54,623 bases of DNA from positions 1 to 54,623 of the forward strand of contig JAAZXB010000020.1 of assembly GCA_014240375.1 (NCBI GenBank). Reading direction: 5' to 3'. The stretch comes from Planctomycetota bacterium (GTDB lineage: Bacteria; Planctomycetota; UBA8108; UBA1146). This document shows, piece after piece, positions 1-8,089 of the stretch. The notes beneath the pieces were generated by a model, which saw nothing but the letters and a program-made list of their open reading frames with translations, made no database searches and was not told where the DNA came from. A program made the position numbers and the translations under genes. Positions within the stretch are counted from its first letter, which is position 1, and each line of letters opens with the position of its first letter.

Positions 1-141
1 AGTAGCCGAAACGATGCCAGCAGGGATCTCCACGCCCGCCTCGGCTTCACCGAGATCAAACGCAACATCTCGGTTCCCGGCTGCACCTTCGAGGACGGGA
101 TCGGCATCCTCTACTCGCTACCACTGAACGGATGCCACTGA
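1..141 (+). CDS. GNAT N-acetyltransferase, C-terminal fragment (5' end outside window)
   Basis: The first 46 codons are open in frame 1 and end at TGA 139-141. The fragment carries NDASRDLHARLGFTEI followed by a short beta-strand tail, which is the typical last part of a GNAT acetyltransferase fold (Asn...Leu-His-x-x-Leu-Gly-Phe, the acetyl-CoA side of the fold). The substrate cannot be guessed from this tail. The start and most of the domain lie upstream of the window. The stop codon sits inside a short repeated element. Family call is fairly secure, function is not. Confidence 0.7.
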   Translation, partial: SSRNDASRDLHARLGFTEIKRNISVPGCTFEDGIGILYSLPLNGCH

Positions 142-162
142 ACAGTGCGACACTGAACAGTG
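121..162. repeat. Short tandem and inverted repeat at the end of the GNAT gene
   Basis: The 12-mer CACTGAACAGTG, itself a 5-bp inverted repeat, occurs at 136-147 and again at 151-162. A decayed third copy (CCACTGAACGG) starts at 121, so the spacing is about 15 bases. The GNAT stop codon falls in it. It may act as a weak terminator or be a polymorphic microrepeat; I see no U-tract. Confidence 0.5.
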
Positions 163-257
163 GCGCGAAAGAGCCGGGGTAAATCCTGACACCAGAGGGC
201 CGCCAGGCTCTACTCCACAGGTGGTAGTACGTATGGTGCAGCGAGAGACTATTGCTC

Positions 258-1892
258 TCAGGGGCAGGCGTATCCGATGCAATCGAGGGTGTCGTCGGTC
301 GGATCGATGGAGCAGTCAGGATTGGGCTGCGGAATCGGAGCGGATCCTGGCACGTACAGATCATTCAACATCATCACGGCATCGGAGAGGTTGAGTGAGC
401 CATCGTCATTGGCATCACAAGCATCCCGACAGTCCGAGCCGGGACCGCTGGTGAAGAGAATACTGAGGATCTTGATGGCATCGGCGAGGTTGAAGGCGCC
501 ATCGGTATTGCAATCGGGACGGACGAAAGAACCGGATCGCTCGAACAAGAATGCAGATCCAGCACCGATGATGCCACTGACGGGATCCAGTTTCACTCCG
601 ACCGCCAGCTGGTTCTGATCGAGCGCCAGGGCGAATCCGAATTGATACCCTTCAGCCGGCTCGGGATTGTCGAGTTGCTGGCGCAGTGGCCACTGCCCGG
701 TAGTTGCGCTTCGCTCATAGATGGAACAACTTCCGGCACTGGAGAAACCGTTCACTTCATCTCCTGAGGCCCCCACTGCCAGCACATCTCCAGAGAGATC
801 GACGACGATGCCGAAATTGTCGAGGTCGAGTGGATCAGGGCAAGGAATCTGCCCCGGGATGGTGGCGCTGGCGGCGCCAGTGTCGGCGGCTACCCACTGG
901 CCGCTGATCGGATCGTGGCGATACAGATAAACAGAGCCGCCATTGGCGACACCGGCAGGACGGTCATCGGGGATTCCGAAAGCGAGGTGGTGATCGGTCA
1001 GCGCCAACGATCTACCCATCGCTTCGCCGGCCGCAGGATCCGGATTGGGGATCACTTGCTGGAGATCAAAAGAAACCGGCGAGCGCTGGTAGATGTAGCC
1101 ACAGCCGACCGCCTCTTCCCCTCCAACACCTTCGGTTCCTGGGGCTCCCACAACCAATCGGTCGCCGACCAGGTCGACCATCTCACCAAAAGCATCCGCT
1201 CCAGGGTTGGACGCCGCAGGATTCCAGATCACCTGTTCGAGTGCCCATTCATCGGTGGTGACATCGCGAACGAAGATGAAAACTCCTCCGCTGTCCACTC
1301 CCTGTGCGTTGCGATCTCCCGGCGACCCGACCACCAGCAGGTTACCCTGAAGGGAAATCGACATGCCAAACCAATCGAGTGGGTCCGGGATGGGATTGTC
1401 GATCACCGCTTGTTGTTGCCAGCTGTCGGTCTGTACATCCCTGCCGAAGATATAAACGATGCCGATGGCATTCCCTGGCGATCCATGGAGCGGTGCAGAG
1501 ACAGCCAGGGTGTCCCCATCGACAGAGATCGAGTATCCGAACCAGTTCTCGCCGACAATCTGACCCGGTGTGGAGGTGGCGAGATCCCCGATCTGAGCCG
1601 GCTGCCACAGTTGAGTCAGAGGATCCTTCTCTTGCAGAAAGATCTGGCTGGAAGGAAAGGCACCGACCACGAGGAACTGCGCCGAGGCATCCATCGACGC
1701 TCCGAAATTGGCCTCGGTCGTGGGATCAGGACAGGGCAGATAGCCACCGCCAGCGGGAGTCGCGGCCGCAGACCAGGGCCCCCCCTGACCCGCAAGATCT
1801 CCACAGGTCAGCGTCATTCCCAGCCAGAGGACCATCCACGGGACCAATGTTGCCCGAAACATGACGATGGGGAGGATGGACCTGTAACCCAA
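258..1892 (-). CDS. Secreted FG-GAP-type beta-propeller protein with dockerin-like C-terminus
   Basis: A 544-residue predicted secreted protein. The TTG start at 1892 is chosen because GAAGGAG lies 8 bases upstream. An N-terminal hydrophobic segment (about residues 10-35) looks like a signal peptide. Residues about 45-455 hold six or seven repeats of the type NFG-x-x-(V/M)D...DxLAVGAxxD...GxVYIFxR, as in integrin-alpha-like FG-GAP propellers. Residues 458-520 hold two EF-hand-like loops (DCNTDGAFNLADA and DANDDGSLNLSDA), as in type I dockerins, and the protein ends DPTDDTLDCIGYACP. The same ending occurs in three other proteins here. Likely a calcium-binding surface or extracellular protein; partner and ligand unknown. 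Confidence 0.8.
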   Translation of the reverse strand: MGYRSILPIVMFRATLVPWMVLWLGMTLTCGDLAGQGGPWSAAATPAGGGYLPCPDPTTEANFGASMDASAQFLVVGAFPSSQIFLQEKDPLTQLWQPAQIGDLATSTPGQIVGENWFGYSISVDGDTLAVSAPLHGSPGNAIGIVYIFGRDVQTDSWQQQAVIDNPIPDPLDWFGMSISLQGNLLVVGSPGDRNAQGVDSGGVFIFVRDVTTDEWALEQVIWNPAASNPGADAFGEMVDLVGDRLVVGAPGTEGVGGEEAVGCGYIYQRSPVSFDLQQVIPNPDPAAGEAMGRSLALTDHHLAFGIPDDRPAGVANGGSVYLYRHDPISGQWVAADTGAASATIPGQIPCPDPLDLDNFGIVVDLSGDVLAVGASGDEVNGFSSAGSCSIYERSATTGQWPLRQQLDNPEPAEGYQFGFALALDQNQLAVGVKLDPVSGIIGAGSAFLFERSGSFVRPDCNTDGAFNLADAIKILSILFTSGPGSDCRDACDANDDGSLNLSDAVMMLNDLYVPGSAPIPQPNPDCSIDPTDDTLDCIGYACP

Positions 1893-2226
1893 TGCAAGGA
1901 CTCCTTCGCTACCGCAGCACCATCTTCTCAGGTCATCTTACAGGTCATCTCCACCCTCAACGAGACCACAATTACAGTACACGCCGACTCTCCTGCTGGC
2001 ATTCAATGATCTGTTGCCTTGACGGGCCCAATTCCCTCCCTAGCATCCAGTATCCTCCGTGATTCTCGGTGTTCCTCTGTGTGAGAGAAGCACCGCTTGT
2101 GAGATCCTGAGGTGAGACCTAACAAGTTGATGAAGGCTGGCGTAAGGGCTCTCAATTCGTCTCAGGCATGACGAAAATCCGCCACCCCAGTTACAAGGCA
2201 ATCCAATTTTCGACCGAGGAGGAATA
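1893..2226. other. Divergent intergenic region, 334 bases
   Basis: This gap separates the divergent propeller gene and the porin operon. I see no conserved ORF, RNA gene or clear terminator. It contains the promoter-like pair listed at 2019-2046 and two SD sites: GAAGGAG for the gene on the minus strand and GAGGAGG (about 2216-2222) for the porin. Confidence 0.6.
2019..2046 (+). promoter_or_regulatory. Candidate sigma-70-type promoter for the porin/cNMP operon
   Basis: TTGACG (2019-2024) is followed after 16 bases by TAGCAT (2041-2046). The -35 box matches the consensus at five of six positions and the -10 box at four of six. It points toward the porin start about 180 bases downstream, so the leader would be long. 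No transcription data; the call rests on two hexamers. Confidence 0.35.
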
Positions 2227-3345
2227 TTGAAGTTTGTACAGTTAGTTTTGCTCACATCGGTGCTGGTGCTCGCAGGTGGATCGATTCAAACGATCGATGG
2301 ACAGGAATCTTCCCCTGGATCGACCGGCTTCGAGCCCACCTTTGATCCCTTCTTCTGGCTGCAAATTGGAGGGCATGCCGACCTGGGAGATGTCGACAGC
2401 AACTCTCTGATGCTTCCGAAGGCTCGGTTTGGAGCCAACGGCAAGGTCACCGAGAAGCTCAGCTATCACTTCATGCTCGATGGCGCGGTGAATGGTGATG
2501 AAGTGAAATTGCTGCAAACCTTCATGAAGTACAAATTCTCGAATCGTACTTCGATGCGGCTTGGTCAGTTCAAGTATCCCTTCGGAATCGGAACTTATCC
2601 GTCCTTCACCACCTGGGATTTCAACCACCCAGCATTCATTTTTGGAGGAGTCGCCCGTGATCTGGTTCACCGAGATGAAGCAAGCGGACCCGGGTACTTT
2701 CGAGATCTTGGTGTCGAAATCGCCAGTTCCATCGCCTACGACTCGGGATACAAGATCGGTTACAAGTTCATGTTGATGAACGGTAACGGGATTCTCAAGA
2801 ACGATGACAATACCGACAAGGATTTCGTGGGACGTGTCTCGCTCAGTAGTCCGAAATCGCAAGGATCTGGAACCTGGACCGTCGGTTCATCTTTTTTCCG
2901 TGGAACCCTTCACATCGTAGACGACATCATCCTCGCGCCCGAGGGCGAAGATCATGATGAAGAAGCCTTTGGAATCGATTTCCGCTGGGATCTACACGAA
3001 GACAACCTCCGGGTGGCCACCGTGCAAGCCGAAGTGATCACCGCAAAGACTGAGGCTGGAGACCACGATCTGCTCACCGAGGGAGAGGTCTCACCTGGTG
3101 GCTTCTATGTGCAAGGCACATATTTCACCTCTCCAGATTTCTACTGGGCTCTTCGGTATGACGAATTTGATCACGATAGCAATACCGATGGAGACGATAT
3201 GCGAGACAGAACCACCATCGGAGCCTGCTACTACCTGGATGGCCAAAAAAACCGTCACCGGGTCAACGTGAACTACGAGATGCACAACGACGACGACCAC
3301 GGCAATCAAGATCATATCAATGTTGGGGTCACGCTTGTCTTCTGA
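2227..3345 (+). CDS. Phosphate-selective porin O/P-like outer-membrane protein
   Basis: A 372-residue predicted outer-membrane beta-barrel. The TTG start is preceded by GAGGAGG 4 bases upstream. A signal peptide (residues 1-25, ending near IDGQ) is followed by alternating hydrophobic strands, with the OprO/OprP hallmarks PKARFGANGKVTEKLSYHF and LGQFKYPFGIGTY, and a last strand ending in Phe. OprP-type channels pass phosphate or other anions. Several loops are rich in Asp and His (for example HNDDDHGNQDH), so a metal- or calcium-binding role in the loops is possible. It is the first gene of a run with the next two. The exact substrate is not known. Confidence 0.8.
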   Translation: MKFVQLVLLTSVLVLAGGSIQTIDGQESSPGSTGFEPTFDPFFWLQIGGHADLGDVDSNSLMLPKARFGANGKVTEKLSYHFMLDGAVNGDEVKLLQTFMKYKFSNRTSMRLGQFKYPFGIGTYPSFTTWDFNHPAFIFGGVARDLVHRDEASGPGYFRDLGVEIASSIAYDSGYKIGYKFMLMNGNGILKNDDNTDKDFVGRVSLSSPKSQGSGTWTVGSSFFRGTLHIVDDIILAPEGEDHDEEAFGIDFRWDLHEDNLRVATVQAEVITAKTEAGDHDLLTEGEVSPGGFYVQGTYFTSPDFYWALRYDEFDHDSNTDGDDMRDRTTIGACYYLDGQKNRHRVNVNYEMHNDDDHGNQDHINVGVTLVF

Positions 3346-4009
3346 TACGTCAAATCAAGTGCTGGAAACTGAGACTGAAGCCAAGGCTCAGCCGCAGGCC
3401 AGATCACGTGCTGCCTTCTTGACCTCAACCTGGTACCGGTTCGCCGAGCCGATACCAGGTCTCGAGATCGACGGGAAGCCGGCGCCTTATCCTGTGGTCA
3501 ATGAGCGGGCAGTTCGAGCCGCAGCGGGTCTGACCTTGATTGCAGCAGCCGTCGCATTTGCACCGGCCTTGCTCCAGGGGAATTACGAACTCATCAAGGT
3601 GATCACGATGCTGTTGTTCTACGATTTTACGGTTCGAATATTCACTGGTTTGACTCCACTGAGCCCTTTCGGTGTGCTGGGCACACTTCTCGTGATCAAC
3701 CAGAAACCTGAATATGTTGGAGCCGTGCAAAAACGATTCGCATGGGGTATCGGTGTTGCGCTTTCCTTCACCATGATGGTGTTCACCAATAGCAATATCA
3801 CCAGTATTTATTTTCTCTACATCTGCATGCTCTGTCTCGCTTTCATGTGGCTCGAGTGCGCCGTGGGGTTTTGCGTAGGTTGTTGGATCTACAAGTTCTT
3901 CAACCGCGCGAGTGTTCGCGACCCGGATGCGATCACCCCCGCTTGCCCCGGCGGAGTCTGTGACACCTCACAGGTCGACCAAGAAAAGACCATGGTCACT
4001 TCAGAGTGA
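3320..4009 (+). CDS. DUF4395 integral membrane protein
   Basis: A 229-residue membrane protein whose ATG overlaps the porin 3' end by 26 bases, so translation is probably coupled. About 55 N-terminal residues are polar; then VNERAVRAAAGL opens the DUF4395 domain (about residues 55-205) with four hydrophobic segments. The conserved QKRFAWGIG and the cysteine-bearing ECAVGFCVGCWIYKF near residues 187-201 are typical of the family. DUF4395 genes often lie near rhodanese or thioredoxin-like genes, which hints at sulfur handling; the gene that follows is a cysteine-desulfurase-like enzyme. Biochemical function unknown. A later internal start is possible since the N-terminus is not conserved. Confidence 0.8.
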   Translation: MLGSRLSSDTSNQVLETETEAKAQPQARSRAAFLTSTWYRFAEPIPGLEIDGKPAPYPVVNERAVRAAAGLTLIAAAVAFAPALLQGNYELIKVITMLLFYDFTVRIFTGLTPLSPFGVLGTLLVINQKPEYVGAVQKRFAWGIGVALSFTMMVFTNSNITSIYFLYICMLCLAFMWLECAVGFCVGCWIYKFFNRASVRDPDAITPACPGGVCDTSQVDQEKTMVTSE

Positions 4010-4028
4010 ACAGGTCGAACGGATTAAT

Positions 4029-6920
4029 ATGAGTCGCTTCGATCCAAACAAAACTCCAGGGGAAGACCAACTCCATCAGTTTCACAAACAGGGCTGGAAG
4101 AGCTGTGAACTGCTAGGTGGTGAGGTCCTGTGGGAAGATGGTGAGCGGGCAAATCAACTCGCCTGGATACTCAAGGGGTCGCTGGAGGTACTCGTCGACG
4201 ACGAGGTCGTCACCCGCTGTGAACCGGGACAGATTCTGGGAGAGATATCCGCGTTCTTCGATGATGAGCTTCGAACTGCCACCATCCGAGCGGCCGAACC
4301 GTGTCGGTTGTTGGTCCTTGGCGGCGAGGATCTCTCGGCTCTTCGACACTCAGAGGGCAGTACATACGACGGTCTCCTCGATCTCACCATCGATTGCCTG
4401 GCCAGAAGAATCGAGAATCGATCCATTGACCTCATCGACTCCATCCAGGGTCAGCTGCAAGACGACAATCCAGTGCCTGATAGCAGTGCTCCCCCTTCGG
4501 CTCCCGTTCAACTGGAACAGCTGGTCAACAATTCTCATGTAAATTCTGAAAAGAGTGTGGCCACACTCATGAAAGCCTTCCACTCGCTATCGATCCAGGA
4601 AGGTGAGCATCTCATCAGAGAAGGTAAAGACAGCCGTTCCATCTTCTTCGTGAGTTCGGGAGAACTGGATGTCATCCGTAGAGGTGCCTCCGGAAAACCC
4701 CTGAGGACCGCAAGACTGACCGCTGGAGATCTGATCGGATCCGGTGCATTCATCACCGGGGCTCCTCGCAATGCGGATGTCGTGGCCGCATCCTCTGCCA
4801 TCGTCCAACGCCTCGATCGACCGATTTACGATTCACTCGAGAAAAACAGTCGGCGGGTATTCAGTGAGTTTCTTCTCCTGGGTCTTCGTTACCAGCTGCT
4901 GGAGATCGATACTCTCAGATCAAAGATGAGCGGCCCCAAGGGCACCTTCGATCTGACCAAAGCGTGGCGCAGTCTTGGCTCCTTGCACTCCTGGCAGGCG
5001 GGTTCGCCTCGATTTGATGTGTCGCTTTCTGTACTTACTGTGCCGGAGACGGTCGAAGCCGCGGATCCCAGATCGGCGGCACTCTTGAAGACCATCCGGG
5101 AATCGGTGATCGGCAGCGATACTGCGTTAACCACCCCTTTCGGGAAAAAGAGAATTGTCTATGCGGACTACACCGCTTCGGGAAAATCTCTCGGTTTCAT
5201 CGAGGATTTCATCCGAGAAGAAGTGATGCCTCTCTACGCAAATACGCATACAGAGGCATCGGCGAGCGGCCTACAAACTTCCAGATTTCGCGAGGAAGCC
5301 AGAGAGAAGGTCGCCAGATCCACCGGTGCAAATCAGGACGACGCAGTCATCTTCGTCGGCTCTGGAGCGACTGGTGCCATCAACAAGTTGATCGACATCC
5401 TCAATCTTCGCTTGCCACCGGATATCGATGAAAAATATCAGTTATCGTTGCAGATCCCTGCCGAGCAACGACCAGTGGTGTTCATTGGCCCCTACGAACA
5501 CCACAGTAACATCCTTCCCTGGCAGCACAGCCTTGCTGACCTGCACATGATCCCTCTCGATTCCGATGGTGGACTCGATCTGGAAGTCCTGGAATCGAAG
5601 TTGGTCGAATTCTCCGATAGGCCCCTGCGCATCGGCAGTTTTTCAGCCGCGTCAAATGTCACGGGCATCTCGTCCAGCGTGGACACTGTTACGACACTAC
5701 TTCATCGACATGGTGCACTTGCATTCTGGGATTACGCCGCTGCTGCACCGTATGTAGAGATCGACATGAACCCTCAAGATCCCGTGGGCGAGAACTCCCT
5801 TGCCAGCAAGGACGCCATCTTCATTTCACCCCACAAGTTTGTCGGTGGACCAGGAACTCCTGGAGTTCTTGTCGTCAAACGGAACCTTGTGAAGAACACC
5901 GTACCCACTCAACCCGGTGGTGGGACGGTAGACTATGTCACCGACAGCATCGCCGTGTACAGCGACGGAATCGAACACAGGGAAGAGGGTGGGACTCCCG
6001 CCATTATCGAATCCATCCGAGCAGGACTCGTTTTTCAACTCAAGGACGATGTGGGAACCGATACCATTCGATGCCTGGAAGACAATTTCGTGGGACAAGC
6101 AGTCTCTTCATGGATGTCTAACCCGAAGATCAAGGTCATCGGCAATCCCGATGCGGATCGACTCTCGATAATCTCGCTCTTGATTCGACACGGCGATCAA
6201 TTCATCCATTACAACTTCATCGTTGCCCTGTTGAATGACCTCTTCGGAATCCAGACCAGGGGAGGGTGCTCTTGTGCTGGCCCCTACGGGGCGATGCTCT
6301 TCGGCTTGAAGAAAGAGATCAGTGATTCCTTCATCCGTTGTGTTAATGAAGGCTGGCCTTCAATCAAACCAGGCTGGGCACGGCTCAATTTCAACTACTT
6401 CATCAGCCCCAGAGAGTTCAACTACCTCGTCAGTGCGGTTCATCTCGTGGCCATATACGGTTGGGCACTGCTTCCCCAGTACACCTTCGATCTTCGTGAT
6501 GGATTATGGAAACACCGATCAGGCAAATCCTTTGATCCAATAAGCCTGTCCGCTCTCCAGTTCGATGGCCACTCGATTCGTTGGCAGAGAAATCATCAGA
6601 AACTTCCTGAACACGTTCTCGGAAGACAACTTGAAGATGGGCGCCACACTCTCGAAGCCGCCGTCGATTCGATTCCAGATGCATTGGAACCTCCAGTACT
6701 GCCCGAGCAGTACAGTCAGTTGCGCTGGTTCCCCATGCCCCATGAGGTTGCCGATTACCTGAGAAGGCGAAATGGCACCGGAGAACGATCCGATGATGGT
6801 GAGGGATTCGATCGAACCAAAAACGAAGCTCTTGGAGTTGCACTGGATGCAGTGAAAATCCTCCGGCCCATTCGTAGGGAACCTCAGGCTTCCTCCGAAC
6901 AGGAACACTACACCGGCTAG
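4029..6920 (+). CDS. Fusion of two cyclic-nucleotide-binding domains to a class V aminotransferase / cysteine-desulfurase-like enzyme
   Basis: A 963-residue protein. I use ATG 4029 (MSRFDPNKTPGE), 19 bases after the DUF4395 stop, since the frame further upstream overlaps that gene and does not look coding. Residues about 20-135 and 175-300 are two cNMP-binding folds (GSLEVLVDDEVVTRCEPGQILGEIS; SGELDVIRRG...TAGDLIGSGAF). Residues about 355-820 are a fold-type I PLP domain: YADYTASGKS, SGATGAINKL, EHHSNILPW, AFWDYAAAAPYV, SPHK with the expected PLP lysine at K603, and RGGCSC with C747 and C749 in the place of the catalytic cysteine loop. A tail of about 140 residues is unassigned. Class V members release sulfur from cysteine or act on other amino acids; here activity may be set by cAMP or cGMP. 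No transmembrane segment, so cytoplasmic. Confidence 0.85.
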   Translation: MSRFDPNKTPGEDQLHQFHKQGWKSCELLGGEVLWEDGERANQLAWILKGSLEVLVDDEVVTRCEPGQILGEISAFFDDELRTATIRAAEPCRLLVLGGEDLSALRHSEGSTYDGLLDLTIDCLARRIENRSIDLIDSIQGQLQDDNPVPDSSAPPSAPVQLEQLVNNSHVNSEKSVATLMKAFHSLSIQEGEHLIREGKDSRSIFFVSSGELDVIRRGASGKPLRTARLTAGDLIGSGAFITGAPRNADVVAASSAIVQRLDRPIYDSLEKNSRRVFSEFLLLGLRYQLLEIDTLRSKMSGPKGTFDLTKAWRSLGSLHSWQAGSPRFDVSLSVLTVPETVEAADPRSAALLKTIRESVIGSDTALTTPFGKKRIVYADYTASGKSLGFIEDFIREEVMPLYANTHTEASASGLQTSRFREEAREKVARSTGANQDDAVIFVGSGATGAINKLIDILNLRLPPDIDEKYQLSLQIPAEQRPVVFIGPYEHHSNILPWQHSLADLHMIPLDSDGGLDLEVLESKLVEFSDRPLRIGSFSAASNVTGISSSVDTVTTLLHRHGALAFWDYAAAAPYVEIDMNPQDPVGENSLASKDAIFISPHKFVGGPGTPGVLVVKRNLVKNTVPTQPGGGTVDYVTDSIAVYSDGIEHREEGGTPAIIESIRAGLVFQLKDDVGTDTIRCLEDNFVGQAVSSWMSNPKIKVIGNPDADRLSIISLLIRHGDQFIHYNFIVALLNDLFGIQTRGGCSCAGPYGAMLFGLKKEISDSFIRCVNEGWPSIKPGWARLNFNYFISPREFNYLVSAVHLVAIYGWALLPQYTFDLRDGLWKHRSGKSFDPISLSALQFDGHSIRWQRNHQKLPEHVLGRQLEDGRHTLEAAVDSIPDALEPPVLPEQYSQLRWFPMPHEVADYLRRRNGTGERSDDGEGFDRTKNEALGVALDAVKILRPIRREPQASSEQEHYTG

Positions 6921-7171
6921 ACGTTCGCTCACCTCGATGGCTTCCACATCGCTGACCACAAGCGAAGTGACTCCCAGGCTGCTGTCGTCACGCTCCCAGC
7001 CAGAGATTCCTGTAAGTCACGGCTGAATTCACTCTAGGTACAGCTATGGGCCTTGTCTTGTGCCTCGCAACCAAATCGTATTCCTGCTACGATGAAAGCA
7101 GTGGATGAATCTTGCTGTGGCCTCCTCACCGTTATGGGGGTCTTCGGGCGATTTTCACCACCGAATGTTTC

Positions 7172-7186
7172 CCGGTGATTCACCGG
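7172..7186 (+). promoter_or_regulatory. Inverted repeat touching the Shine-Dalgarno of the next gene
   Basis: CCGGTGA-T-TCACCGG is a perfect 7-bp palindrome around one base, directly followed by GGAAGGAG, the ribosome site of the gene at 7201. It could be an operator or an RNA fold that masks the ribosome site. No regulator gene is seen next to it. Confidence 0.35.
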
Positions 7187-7200
7187 AAGGAGCTTTTCAG

Positions 7201-7791
7201 ATGAACCGACAAAAAGTGTTATGGACCGCATGGGCGATGATCCCGGTGGTGCTGGCGATCTGGTGGTTTGGACCCGGTCAGGAGTTGCAGGCGCGCTCAC
7301 GCGTCGCCTCCACTGTCGAACTGGCGATGGCTGCTGCCGATCAAGAAAACTGGCAAGAAGCCGCCGAACTCTTTGGCCAGGCGATCGGCGAGGCTCCCAC
7401 TGATTCTCCCGAGTCGAACCGGTGGTTGCGGCTGCATGCGAGTCACGCCGAGTTCATGTCAGGCAACACCTGGAATGGTATCTCCGGAATGGAGGAGGTG
7501 CTCGACGAGATCAAGGATGCCGATCCAGTTCTGGCCAGAGATGCACGGGCGAGAATTGCTTCCGCCCAGTACTTCGCAACCTGGAAACTTCGCCTCGAAG
7601 GCGCCGACTCTGCAGTGTGGAAACCTGAAGCTGAGAAGGCTCGTCAACACTTCCGTCTGCTCGCCGAAGATGCCGAGGCTCGTGGTGCCAGCGAATCGGA
7701 AGACCTCAAGAAGAATGTCGAGTCGGTGATCTGGCTCGAACGGATGGATCTCGCCGAACTTCAAGCGTTACCTCTTCCGGGAGGTTGCTGA
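7201..7791 (+). CDS. Membrane-anchored TPR-like protein of unknown function
   Basis: A 196-residue protein. ATG 7201 (MNRQKVLW) is preferred over the longer frame from 7105 because GGAAGGAG lies 8 bases upstream. One transmembrane anchor (about residues 6-22, ending WWFGPG) is followed by helical pairs: VELAMAAADQENWQEAAELFGQAIGEAP reads as a TPR, and similar helices run to residue 175. The domain is probably outside the cytoplasm. The stop TGA 7789-7791 is followed in the same frame by 39 more sense codons of Gly/Asn/Lys-rich sequence (see separate entry). No family name recognised. Confidence 0.65.
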   Translation: MNRQKVLWTAWAMIPVVLAIWWFGPGQELQARSRVASTVELAMAAADQENWQEAAELFGQAIGEAPTDSPESNRWLRLHASHAEFMSGNTWNGISGMEEVLDEIKDADPVLARDARARIASAQYFATWKLRLEGADSAVWKPEAEKARQHFRLLAEDAEARGASESEDLKKNVESVIWLERMDLAELQALPLPGGC

Positions 7792-7911
7792 CAGGGTTCA
7801 GGACTCCTCGGTTCGAGGGGCAATGGCAAGAATCCGAAGATCAGCGACGGTCGCGGCAAGTCCAATAATGTGGGTGCCGGTCGTGCAAGGGCCAATGGTA
7901 CCGGTTCCTGA
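7792..7911 (+). other. In-frame Gly-rich open stretch after the stop of the TPR-like gene
   Basis: Directly after TGA 7789-7791 the same frame stays open for 39 codons and ends at TGA 7909-7911. The translation is rich in Gly, Asn, Lys and Arg (for example GSRGNGKNPKISDGRGKSNN). A transcription terminator follows 30 bases later, so the stretch lies in the transcript. It may be a lost C-terminal tail after a nonsense change, a readthrough extension, or chance. The rest of 7792-8089 holds the hairpin at 7941 and the SD of the next gene. Confidence 0.4.
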
Positions 7912-7940
7912 GACTGGAATCTGATCTGAGAAATATGTTG

Positions 7941-7966
7941 GGCCCGCATCGGAAACGATGCGGGCC
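7941..7966 (+). terminator. Strong intrinsic-terminator-like hairpin
   Basis: GGCCCGCATCG (7941-7951) pairs perfectly with CGATGCGGGCC (7956-7966) around a GAAA tetraloop. The following TGATTTCTTG is only moderately T-rich. It separates the 7201 gene from the 8090 gene. Confidence 0.75.
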
Positions 7967-8089
7967 TGATTTCTTGTTACGTACAGATCCTCAACGCTGT
8001 TACGGGCTCTCGATGGCACCCTCTTCTTGACCTACAATCTGGGCATCGCTAGAGACCCGCACCTTCAAGTTGATCCCGGAGGAACCTCC

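Noticed and set aside
915-2009. Open frame of 364 codons on the plus strand
   Set aside because: It runs antisense to the propeller gene, has a composition typical of a shadow frame (Arg/His-rich, no domain) and no SD site.
3912-4028. Upstream extension of the cNMP/PLP fusion
   Set aside because: It overlaps the DUF4395 gene and reads as a shadow of it; ATG 4029 fits the 19-base gap.
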